The notes beneath the pieces were generated by a model. The model made no database searches. It worked only from the letters and a program-made list of their open reading frames with translations, and was not told where the DNA came from. Shown here one piece after another: positions 54,926-63,252 of a DNA stretch of 64,000 nucleotides. A program made the translations under genes and the position numbers. The DNA is taken from assembly GCA_013360915.1 (NCBI GenBank), contig JABWAT010000001.1, positions 532,981 through 596,980 of the forward strand, given 5' to 3'. Position 1 is the first letter of the stretch, and each line of letters starts with the position of its first letter. Source of the stretch: Bacteroidota bacterium. Lineage in GTDB: Bacteria; Bacteroidota; JABWAT01.

Positions 54926-55200
54926 TTCTATGTAAAGTTACCGGAACAGTGGTCTCTCCGGTTAAAAAGCCTGAATTGAATCCGTTAAAATTACTGGTTG
55001 TTCAGCCCATCAAGCCCGACGGGACTCCCGATGGCGCAGACATGCTTGCTATTGACTACTGTCAGGCTGGTATAGGTGACCGGGTGCTGGTGGCGGTTGA
55101 AGGGGATGTGGTGAAGCAGGTCACCGGCTCGGCGGATGTACCGGCCAATACCATCATCATGGCGGTGGTGGATGATCTGGATATCACAATTACGAAATAA
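54922..55200 (+). CDS. EutN/CcmL-type microcompartment vertex protein
   Basis: A 92-residue protein of the pentameric BMC-P shell family. MILCKVTGTVVSPVKKPELN, LKLLVVQPI, the AGIGDRVLVAVEG block and TIIMAVVDDLDI match EutN/CcmL closely in order and length. No hexameric shell protein or encapsulated enzyme is near, so it is a lone vertex protein. Translation is coupled to the phosphohexomutase. Its role outside a shell is unknown. A sugar- or nucleotide-binding or scaffold role is only a guess. Confidence 0.85.
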   Translation: MILCKVTGTVVSPVKKPELNPLKLLVVQPIKPDGTPDGADMLAIDYCQAGIGDRVLVAVEGDVVKQVTGSADVPANTIIMAVVDDLDITITK

Positions 55201-55213
55201 AACCGGAGCAATT

Positions 55214-58024
55214 ATGACTCGGACCTTTTTTTTGCTGCTTTTCTTCCTGCTTCCCTTTTCATCAACTGCACAGCAGATCCCATCTGAACGTAAACAAGCC
55301 AACCCTCCCATTTACATTGCTTTCTTATGGCACATGCACCAACCAATTTACTGGCCGTATGAATCGATTGTTCAGACCGAATCGCGCGGAGCCTACAGTT
55401 ATTCTGTCTATTCAATTCACAACAGCCGCTCCGGACCTTACACCACCTGGCCTTGGAATGCCGTTCAGAAGGGTATTTCGGCCGGCCTCGGTCATTTTGG
55501 AGCTCAGGTCAGTTTTTCTGGTAGTCTGATTGAGAACCTGAACAATCTGAAAACGGCCGGACAAACCAACTTTTCCAATTGGACCAGTTCATGGGTGACT
55601 GGTAAAGCTGCACAAACCAGTCTCGGGAATCCGAGACTCGACATGATCGGATTTGGTTACCATCACCCGCTGATGGGACTGATCCGGTACGAGGATATCC
55701 GCAGACAGATTGCTGCCCATCGGGATTTAACGGTTGCTACGTTTGGAGGGTCGTATTCCAAGGGTATTTTCCCGCCCGAAAATGCCTTTGCCAACCGAAT
55801 GATCCCAGCGTTGGCCGATGAAGGAATCGAATGGGTTCTGGTGGATAACATCCACTTTGATCGTGCTGCAGCAAATTATCCGTGGAACAAGGGCGGCAGT
55901 GTGGTCGAACCGAATCCGGCCGACCAGTTAAACGCCGATCCGGGTGACTGGGTTCAATTAAACGGCTTGTGGGCTCCGACCAAAACTTCCGCCCGTTGGG
56001 GTCGTCAGCCGAGATATGTTTCCTACACGGATCCGGCAACCGGTGTAACCTCCAAAATAATTGCCGTTCCCACCGACCGGTACATGGGAAATGAAGATGG
56101 AAGAGGAGGTTTCGGCGCCCTGAATTATGAATCGGTCATGAGCCAGATCGAATCTTATAACACCGACCCCGATCACCCGATTCTGATCGTGCTTCATCAT
56201 GACGGAGACAATTTTGGCGGAGGAACGGAAAGCTATTATGGCAGCAATTTTCAGAGTTTTGTCGATTGGGTTAAATCGAACTCCAGCCGGTTTGTCTGTA
56301 CCACTGTTCAGGATTATCTGGAACAATTTCCACCCAATCCCGATGACGTTATACATATTGAAGCCGGAAGCTGGGCCGGGGCCGATGCCGGTGACCCAGA
56401 GTTTAAAAAGTGGCTCGGAGATCCTTCAGGTGGTTACAGTCCCGATTGGAACAGCTGGGCATCCATCACTTATGCTCAAAACCTGGTCAGCACTGCCGAT
56501 CAGCAGGCTCCTGGTTCTCCTTCAGCTCAGAATGGATGGAAATACCTGATGAACGCACAGGCCAGCGATTACTGGTACTGGGATGGAACGGAAATGTGGG
56601 ATTCCCACCCGACCCGCGGCGCCAATCTGGCCGTCGAATCGGTGCTTCCGGTGATTTCTGAGCAGTCTGACCTGACCCCGCCAACCATCTTTGTTCCCCA
56701 GCGTGAACCGTACAATCCGGGTGGAATGGAATGGGAAAAGATCCAGCCAAAGACTTTTACTGTGACAACTCTGGTGGCCGACTTCAGCGGTGTGGAATCG
56801 GTCGTATTAAAGGTGCGCCAGGATCTTGATGGTAAAAACGGATCTTCAACCCAAAATGAAACCTACGCCGGTGGGTCTGAAGTGGGTGACTGGATTTCCC
56901 TGCCAATGGTTTCCACGACCAGGGTTTCACAAACCGATCCCTTGCCACTCGGGCAGGCGACCTATTATGAGGCAAGTGTAACCGGGTATGAGAATGCCCT
57001 TCTCGACTACTACGTGGAAGCGACAGATAAAAAAGGTCATGTTGCCAGGTCTCCCATTCTTCATGTCTGGGTGGATGATGGTGAAACCGACCCGAATCCG
57101 GTTGATGGCCCGGTGACCATTTCGCCCGCCGAGCCGACTATTAATGACACGATTACCATTCAGGTGAAAAAGGCAACCATTGGAGGCAAACTGCATTGGG
57201 GTGTCAACAACGCCGGCAGTAACTGGCAAAAACCCGATCAGGTGTATTGGCCGGAAGGGTCTGCACTGTTTGGAGGCACAGGACCAGCGGTTCAGTCTCC
57301 CTTCAGCGGTCCTGTCGATTCTGTCCTGACCATCAAAATCGGTCCATTTAATCATTCCAATCAGAAAGTGTACCGCGTTGCCTTTGTTTTAAACTACAAC
57401 AACGGAACCTGGGATAACAACGGCGGTAAGGATTTTGGGTTTGAAGTGTCAGGAAACGACACTGGCACCGACAGCCTGGTGGTTCATTTTTATAAACCGG
57501 TCAACTGGGGCTCAGCGTGGTGTTACTACTGGAATTCGGCAGGTGGACCCGGACCAGGCTGGCCCGGAACTGCCATGACATCGGAAGGAGAAGGCTGGTA
57601 CCGGTTTGTTATTAAGAACACCACTCAGGCCAACCTGATATTCAGTGACAATGGCAGCAAGCAGACTGCCGATCTCTTCCGAAGCTCTGAAGGCTGGTAT
57701 TACAATGGGGCCTGGTACAACAGTAAACCGGTGGTTGTTTCTGCCTCGAGCGAAACACCGCTGTCTTTCTCACTGGGCAACCCATGGCCCAATCCTTTTA
57801 ATCCGACTGCCAGGATTCCCGTGACCCTTCCCACCAGTCAGAAAATACGGCTGGAAGTATACGATTTGCTTGGTAAACAGGCAATGGTTCTGGCAAACGG
57901 CGTGTATCCGCGTGGGAAATATGAGTTCGGAATCAGGGCCACCGGTCTGGCATCAGGAATGTATATCGTCCGGCTGACCGGAGCAGAGGGAATCAGGACT
58001 CAGCGATTGGTTTTAGCCCGCTGA
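55214..58024 (+). CDS. Secreted GH57 amylase-like enzyme with starch-binding module and type IX tail
   Basis: A 936-residue protein from the ATG at 55214 (GGAG upstream). Signal peptide. GH57 barrel with FLWHMHQP (His-Met-His-Gln-Pro 40-44), nucleophile Glu189 in GIFPPENAF and acid Asp330/332 in VLHHDGDNFGGG. Then Ig-like domains at ~500-740, and a CBM25/26-like module near 755-840 (FYKPVNWGSAWCYYWN). The type IX sorting domain starts at PWPNPFNPTARI. It likely cleaves alpha-glucans at the cell surface. The stop codon abuts the dnaB stop. Confidence 0.85.
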   Translation: MTRTFFLLLFFLLPFSSTAQQIPSERKQANPPIYIAFLWHMHQPIYWPYESIVQTESRGAYSYSVYSIHNSRSGPYTTWPWNAVQKGISAGLGHFGAQVSFSGSLIENLNNLKTAGQTNFSNWTSSWVTGKAAQTSLGNPRLDMIGFGYHHPLMGLIRYEDIRRQIAAHRDLTVATFGGSYSKGIFPPENAFANRMIPALADEGIEWVLVDNIHFDRAAANYPWNKGGSVVEPNPADQLNADPGDWVQLNGLWAPTKTSARWGRQPRYVSYTDPATGVTSKIIAVPTDRYMGNEDGRGGFGALNYESVMSQIESYNTDPDHPILIVLHHDGDNFGGGTESYYGSNFQSFVDWVKSNSSRFVCTTVQDYLEQFPPNPDDVIHIEAGSWAGADAGDPEFKKWLGDPSGGYSPDWNSWASITYAQNLVSTADQQAPGSPSAQNGWKYLMNAQASDYWYWDGTEMWDSHPTRGANLAVESVLPVISEQSDLTPPTIFVPQREPYNPGGMEWEKIQPKTFTVTTLVADFSGVESVVLKVRQDLDGKNGSSTQNETYAGGSEVGDWISLPMVSTTRVSQTDPLPLGQATYYEASVTGYENALLDYYVEATDKKGHVARSPILHVWVDDGETDPNPVDGPVTISPAEPTINDTITIQVKKATIGGKLHWGVNNAGSNWQKPDQVYWPEGSALFGGTGPAVQSPFSGPVDSVLTIKIGPFNHSNQKVYRVAFVLNYNNGTWDNNGGKDFGFEVSGNDTGTDSLVVHFYKPVNWGSAWCYYWNSAGGPGPGWPGTAMTSEGEGWYRFVIKNTTQANLIFSDNGSKQTADLFRSSEGWYYNGAWYNSKPVVVSASSETPLSFSLGNPWPNPFNPTARIPVTLPTSQKIRLEVYDLLGKQAMVLANGVYPRGKYEFGIRATGLASGMYIVRLTGAEGIRTQRLVLAR

Positions 58025-59536
58025 TCAGAACGGGACCGGGCCCTCGGGAGGAATTCCGAAATCGGCCGGGTTGATTGGTGCCTCGGAGTGGGCTTCCGGT
58101 AGCGGAGGCCTGTCTCCGTAATCAATAAACCGGTTTTCAAAGGCCGCAAACTGCTTCACAAACTGCAGAACGACTGTTCCGGTGGCTCCATTCCGTTGTT
58201 TCCCGATAATGATTTCAGCCGCACCTTCCACGTCACCGCCACCTTCAACTTCCTTATCGCCGTAATACTCGGGTCGGTAGATAAACATCACCACATCGGC
58301 ATCCTGCTCGATGGCACCCGACTCACGCAGGTCCGAGAGAATTGGCCGTTTCGGACTTCTGGTCTCGACCTGTCTAGATAACTGGGCCAGAGCGACCACA
58401 GGCACATCCAATTCCTTTGCCAGGTTTTTCAATGCCCGGCTGATGGATGAAATTTCCTGTTCACGGGATGCCGAATTTTTGGGTCCGTGTACAAACTGAA
58501 GGTAATCGACCACAATCATGTCGATATTTTTTTCGTATTTCAGACGGCGGGCCTTCGCACGGATTTCCATCACCGTCAGACCGGGAGTGTCATCGATATA
58601 AATAGCAGCTTTATCCAGTTCCCCTGCCGCTTTCACCACCTTGATCCATTCAGAATCATTCAGCCGACCGGTCCGGGCCCGTTGGGCATCGACCCGTGCG
58701 GTTGAAAACAACATCCGTTCAATCAGTGAGACACCAGACATTTCGAGGGAGAAAACCAACACCGCCTTTTTAAACTTCAGTGCGGTGTTCTGAGCAATAC
58801 TCATGGCAAATGCAGTCTTGCCCATGGAAGGCCGCGCAGCAATGATGATCAGATCCGATTTCTGAAATCCGCCGGTCATGCGGTCCATTTCAACAAATCC
58901 GGTGGGAATTCCACTGATCCCGTCACTGGATTCCTGAATCTGTTGTAAACGGTTGATCGCTTTATGAAGCAGATCATTGATGGGAACGGCACTTTTCCGC
59001 AGGCGTTCAGCACTGATTTTGAATAACTCCTGCTCGGCTTTATCGAGCAGATCAAAAGCGTCATCCTCTTCTTCAAATGCATTGGTGGAAAGTTCTGATC
59101 CGATGCCAATGATCCGGCGGAGAATATACTTTTCGAGTACGATCCGCGAGTGGTATTCGATATTGGCCGAAGAGGAAACCTGTGCCGTCAGTCCGGCCAG
59201 GTAGGCTGCTCCGCCTACGGCTTCCAGTTGATCCCGCCGGCGCAACTCTTCTGATACCGTTACCAGATCAATGGCCTCATTACGTTCAACCATCTGTGTG
59301 ATGGTGGCCATGATAATTTTGTGGGCCGGCCGGTAAAAACAGTCGTCATTGATCAGATCAACGGCTTTGAAAAACGCATCCGGATCAATCAGGATAGCAC
59401 CCAGTACGGCTTGTTCCACCTCGGGGGCCTGCGGGGGAATGCGGCCATTCACCACATCCGGAAGGTCTTTTGCAAAGGAAGACAAGGAACCCCGGGCTGT
59501 TTTCTTTCCAACCCCGGCTTGTTTGGAGTCACTCAT
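58025..59536 (-). CDS. dnaB: Replicative DNA helicase DnaB
   Basis: A 503-residue hexameric helicase. N-terminal domain IPPQAPEVEQAVLGAILIDP; RecA-like domain with Walker A ARPSMGKTAFA, Walker B MIVVDYLQF and arginine finger region GKQRNGATGTV. No intein. Last gene of the yicC-to-dnaB run, 10 nt after the glycosylase stop. Confidence 0.97.
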   Translation of the reverse strand: MSDSKQAGVGKKTARGSLSSFAKDLPDVVNGRIPPQAPEVEQAVLGAILIDPDAFFKAVDLINDDCFYRPAHKIIMATITQMVERNEAIDLVTVSEELRRRDQLEAVGGAAYLAGLTAQVSSSANIEYHSRIVLEKYILRRIIGIGSELSTNAFEEEDDAFDLLDKAEQELFKISAERLRKSAVPINDLLHKAINRLQQIQESSDGISGIPTGFVEMDRMTGGFQKSDLIIIAARPSMGKTAFAMSIAQNTALKFKKAVLVFSLEMSGVSLIERMLFSTARVDAQRARTGRLNDSEWIKVVKAAGELDKAAIYIDDTPGLTVMEIRAKARRLKYEKNIDMIVVDYLQFVHGPKNSASREQEISSISRALKNLAKELDVPVVALAQLSRQVETRSPKRPILSDLRESGAIEQDADVVMFIYRPEYYGDKEVEGGGDVEGAAEIIIGKQRNGATGTVVLQFVKQFAAFENRFIDYGDRPPLPEAHSEAPINPADFGIPPEGPVPF

Positions 59537-59546
59537 GTTTTTTGGG

Positions 59547-60242
59547 TCAGCCGGCGGCTGAATCGTACAGTTTACGGAGGAATTTCACATCCTCCCAGGT
59601 GGCAGGTTTCCGGTTCGGATCCCGGAGCAGAGCGGCAGGGTGGTAAGTTACAACCACCGGAATTCCTTTGTATTGGTGCACTTTCCCTCTGAAATCACCA
59701 AGTGAAGTCCCTTTTCCTAACAGGCTGGTTGCGGCCGTGGATCCGAGTGCTAATATAATTTTAGGTTGAATGATTTCAATCTGACGGTTCAGATGATTCA
59801 TACAGGAAGAAACTTCATCCGGTTCAGGAGCACGGTTTTTGGGAGGCCGGCATTTTACAATGTTTGCAATGTAAACATCCTGACGCGAAAACTGAATGGC
59901 TTTGAGAATGGCAGTCAGTAATTGCCCTGCTCTGCCTACAAACGGATAACCGCTTTCATCTTCATCGGCTCCCGGGCCCTCACCTATCACCATCAGGCGG
60001 GCATCGGCATTGCCACTTCCGAAAACCAGATTTTTCCTGCCAGTCCCCAGTTTACAGGACAGGCAACCTGCAATCTGCTGCTGGAATGCTGTCAGACTGG
60101 CCTGTTTTTCACTGATCACTGCCGGAGTGTTTTCCTCTGTTGCCGCAGGCAGTGTGGATCCGAACAATTCTTCCTGCTGGGTCAGCCAGTCTTTGCTGAT
60201 TGCAAATAATTTTCTGAGTTCTTCCGGGGTCCAGTTTTCCAT
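59547..60242 (-). CDS. Family 4 uracil-DNA glycosylase
   Basis: A 231-residue iron-sulfur glycosylase. Cluster cysteines Cys60 and Cys63 (CLSC), Cys131 and Cys147. Motif GEGPGADEDESGYPFVGRAG and TYHPAALLRDP define the type 4 UDG group. An N-terminal ~50-residue extension is present. Start at ATG 60242 overlaps the coaBC stop by one base (TGATG). Confidence 0.92.
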   Translation of the reverse strand: MENWTPEELRKLFAISKDWLTQQEELFGSTLPAATEENTPAVISEKQASLTAFQQQIAGCLSCKLGTGRKNLVFGSGNADARLMVIGEGPGADEDESGYPFVGRAGQLLTAILKAIQFSRQDVYIANIVKCRPPKNRAPEPDEVSSCMNHLNRQIEIIQPKIILALGSTAATSLLGKGTSLGDFRGKVHQYKGIPVVVTYHPAALLRDPNRKPATWEDVKFLRKLYDSAAG

Positions 60243-61453
60243 CAGGCTTTCATTTTCCGGGTACAATAGGCCAGAATGTCCCTTGCCACTACCGATTTGG
60301 GTGCAAGCGAAATCACCTGTGTATCATCGTGGGTGATCAGGGTTACTTCATTGGTATCGGTATTGAAACCGGCACCGGGGACCCGCGGGTTGTTTAAAAT
60401 GACCAGATCCAGATGTTTCGATATCAGCTTCTGACGGGCATTCGCTACATCGTCATCGGTTTCCAGTGCAAAACCAACCAAAAACTGGTTAGTTTTTTTC
60501 TGACCCAATCCTTTCAGAATATCCGGATTCGGAATCAGTTTCAGAACGGGATCATTCGTGAGTTCACGTTTAATCTTTTTTGAGGATGGACTTTCAACGC
60601 GGTAATCGGCAACCGCGGCGGCCATCAGAACCAGATCTGCCTTGTCGAACACCGATTCCATGGCGTCCTTCATTTCCAGAGCTGTTTCCACCCGGATGAG
60701 GTGAACACCGTCGGGAGGATTCAGTGCAACCGGGCCGCTGACGAGCGTCACCTGAGCTCCGGCCAGACGGGCAGCTTCGGCAAGGGCATACCCCATTTTT
60801 CCACTGGAATGATTTGAAATGAAACGCACAGGATCAATGGCTTCACGGGTCGGTCCGGCTGAAATCACAACCTGCTTGCCTTCAAGAGGACGGTTCGTGG
60901 AAAAGTGTCCGGATAAAACCTCGACCAGTTCAGCAGGTTCAGGCAACCGTCCCGGACCCGACAGACCGCTGGCGAGGGCCCCTTCAGCCGGTGATATGAT
61001 CTGTGCACCGCGCTGTTTTAACAGAGAAAGATTGTCCTGTGTCGCCCGATGCTGCCACATGTCAGAATCCATGGATGGAGCAAGAAAAACCGGTGTGGTT
61101 GCAGGTAAGGAAAGGTACAGCGCCCCGAGCATGGTATCAGCCATTCCGGTTGCCAGTTTTGCCAGCGTGTTTGCTGTTGCCGGGGCAATGAGCATGGCGT
61201 CTGCCGATCGGGCCAGATGGACATGAACCGTCCAGCTGCCATCACGGTTATCAGGAAAAACCGATTCCAGAACCGGATGTTCCGAAACGGTTCCAAGAGT
61301 CAATGGGGAAACAAACCGGGTGGCAGCAGGAGTCATGACCACATGGACGTCTGCCCCCGTCTTTTTCAGCAGTCTGACAAGTTCTGGTGTTTTATATGCA
61401 GCAATGCCGCCCGTTACACCCAGAAGAATCTTTTTCCCGGTCAGTGAACTCAC
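60242..61453 (-). CDS. coaBC: Bifunctional phosphopantothenoylcysteine decarboxylase/synthetase
   Basis: A 403-residue flavoprotein for coenzyme A synthesis. CoaC half with GVTGGIAAYKTPELVRLLKK, APATANTLAKLATGMAD and PSMDSDMW; CoaB half with VVISAGPTREAIDPVRFISN and MAAAVADYR. Start GTG at 61453 overlaps rpoZ by 4 nt. Confidence 0.96.
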   Translation of the reverse strand: MSSLTGKKILLGVTGGIAAYKTPELVRLLKKTGADVHVVMTPAATRFVSPLTLGTVSEHPVLESVFPDNRDGSWTVHVHLARSADAMLIAPATANTLAKLATGMADTMLGALYLSLPATTPVFLAPSMDSDMWQHRATQDNLSLLKQRGAQIISPAEGALASGLSGPGRLPEPAELVEVLSGHFSTNRPLEGKQVVISAGPTREAIDPVRFISNHSSGKMGYALAEAARLAGAQVTLVSGPVALNPPDGVHLIRVETALEMKDAMESVFDKADLVLMAAAVADYRVESPSSKKIKRELTNDPVLKLIPNPDILKGLGQKKTNQFLVGFALETDDDVANARQKLISKHLDLVILNNPRVPGAGFNTDTNEVTLITHDDTQVISLAPKSVVARDILAYCTRKMKA

Positions 61454-61737
61454 GACTTATAGTGAAATTCGAAATCTTTATCTGATTTTTCGATAATGGA
61501 TTGAACAGTTGGCTTGTTTTTCATTTCATATTCAATGCTGATACGCGCCTGCTCAACATTTACTTCATTCTCTTCTTCGCTTTCAACCAACTCACTGAAA
61601 AGAGAAAGTTTATCATGAAGCTCTGCTCTGATTTCATCATTGATGTGACGGGCACGTTTGGCCAGAACATTGATGGCTTCATAGATATTGGTATTCGACC
61701 CAATTAACTTATCGGTATCAACCGGATTGATTGGCAT
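61450..61737 (-). CDS. rpoZ: RNA polymerase omega subunit
   Basis: A 95-residue omega-like protein. SNTNIYEAINVLAKRARHIN matches the conserved helices. Position between gmk and coaBC is the classic one. The tail after residue 65 is acidic and group-specific. GGAG lies six bases before the ATG. Confidence 0.85.
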   Translation of the reverse strand: MPINPVDTDKLIGSNTNIYEAINVLAKRARHINDEIRAELHDKLSLFSELVESEEENEVNVEQARISIEYEMKNKPTVQSIIEKSDKDFEFHYKS

Positions 61738-61749
61738 AAATGGCTCCTT

Positions 61750-62316
61750 CTATTCTTTTTCTAAAAATTGGCTGATGATCCTGGTACAATCAGCAATGGC
61801 TGTTTCCAGTTGATCATTGACGACCCTGACGTCAAATTGTTTACCCAGTTCCATTTCCATGGGAACCCGATCCAGTCGCCGGCGGAGTGACTCTTCACTT
61901 TCAGTATTCCGGGCTTTTAACCTGGCAATTAACACCTCCAGATCGGGAGGTTCAATAAAAATGGTGAGGGCCCGGTGCTGAAACTGTTTCTTGATATTCA
62001 GCCCACCCTTGACATCAATATCGAGAATGACGTGCATTCCCTGATCGATCATGTCGCGCACATGTGAAAGAAGCGTCCCGTACAGATTGCCGAAAACTTC
62101 TTCCCATTCAATAAATTCCTGATCTGATACCCGTTTCATGAACTGATCACGGGTCAGAAAAAAATAATCAACTCCATCCGCTTCCATGGGACGGGCAGGA
62201 CGTGTGGTTGCCGAGACGGAAAAATGCAAGGACGGAATGGCTTTCTGAACCGCCCGGGCTATCGTGGTCTTTCCGGCCCCGCTCGGGGCACAGAACACAA
62301 CAATTTTTCCGGTCAT
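61750..62316 (-). CDS. gmk: Guanylate kinase
   Basis: GMP to GDP phosphorylation. A 188-residue kinase with P-loop APSGAGKTT, SVSATTRPARPMEADGVDYFF and EFIEWEEVFGNLYGT. The ATG at 62316 has GGAG at five bases and is better than the GTG at 62322, which overlaps the yicC stop. Confidence 0.96.
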   Translation of the reverse strand: MTGKIVVFCAPSGAGKTTIARAVQKAIPSLHFSVSATTRPARPMEADGVDYFFLTRDQFMKRVSDQEFIEWEEVFGNLYGTLLSHVRDMIDQGMHVILDIDVKGGLNIKKQFQHRALTIFIEPPDLEVLIARLKARNTESEESLRRRLDRVPMEMELGKQFDVRVVNDQLETAIADCTRIISQFLEKE

Positions 62317-62318
62317 GA

Positions 62319-63197
62319 TCACTCCAGATTCTGCAGTTGTTCTCTGATTCGCTCGAGCTCTTCCTTCATCAAGACCACCAATTGGGAAATATCGGCACTG
62401 GCCGACTTAGATCCGATGGTATTGATCTCCCGGTTTATTTCCTGCACAAGGAAGTTCAGTTTTCTTCCCACCGATTCATGACCATCAAGGGCCGTCAGGA
62501 AATAGGCCAGGTGGCTTTTTAACCGTACCTGTTCTTCGGTTATATCCATCCGGTCGGCCAACAATACAATTTCAAGTTCAAGACGGTCCGGATTGATTTT
62601 TTCCTCACCAATCAATTGGGCCACCCGATCATGCAGCTTTTGTCTTTCAACAGGCAGGCGCTCATCAGTGAGCACCCTGACCTGCTCGGAAATAGACCCA
62701 ATCGACTCAATGCGTGAACGCAGATCACCGGTCAGGGTCTCCCCTTCCCGTTTTCTCATTTCTTTCAGCCGGGAGATGGCCTGCAGCAACGCAGGCTGAA
62801 CGGCTCTCCATTCCGGCTCACCGGAATCTCCGGTTTCGGGTGCTTTAAAAATTTCACTGAACCGCAGCAGGTGATCCATCCGGATGGGTTCCTGAATTCC
62901 CGCCTTTTCCCTGACTTTTTCAAGCGTTGACAAGACCGACGACAAGGCCTGTTCATCAACCGTCAGTGCCGTTTCAGGTGAGGATTCCCGCTCAATCACC
63001 ACGGTCAGCTGAATTTTACCGCGCTGAAGTTCCCGGCGGAGAATATCCTTTATTTCTGCTTCACGGTTTTGAATGGATTTCGGCAACCGGCTGTTCAGTT
63101 CAACAAACCGGTTATTCAGCGACCGGATTTCAACCATGGCATTGATTCCATCGGACCAGTGTGTTCCGGTCCCAAATCCGGTCATTGATTCAAGCAT
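62319..63197 (-). CDS. yicC: YicC-family endoribonuclease
   Basis: A 292-residue protein. Start MLESMTGFG at 63197, the conserved N-terminus of the family, then EIRSLNNRFVELNSRLP and, near the end, FLVQEINREINTIGSKS. YicC homologues are RNases acting on small RNAs. Leader gene of the six-gene run. Confidence 0.9.
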   Translation of the reverse strand: MLESMTGFGTGTHWSDGINAMVEIRSLNNRFVELNSRLPKSIQNREAEIKDILRRELQRGKIQLTVVIERESSPETALTVDEQALSSVLSTLEKVREKAGIQEPIRMDHLLRFSEIFKAPETGDSGEPEWRAVQPALLQAISRLKEMRKREGETLTGDLRSRIESIGSISEQVRVLTDERLPVERQKLHDRVAQLIGEEKINPDRLELEIVLLADRMDITEEQVRLKSHLAYFLTALDGHESVGRKLNFLVQEINREINTIGSKSASADISQLVVLMKEELERIREQLQNLE

Positions 63198-63221
63198 AAA
63201 ACCTGCATTTGAAGAAACCTG

Positions 63222-63252
63222 CAAAAGTACGTTATATTCGGTCTGAATTCAA
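63222..63252 (-). promoter_or_regulatory. yicC operon promoter (TTG-N20-TACTTTTG)
   Basis: On the minus strand, TTG (63252-63250) and a perfect TAnnTTTG box TACTTTTG (63229-63222) are 20 bp apart. The -33 element overlaps the first codon of the divergent aminotransferase gene. Confidence 0.6.
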
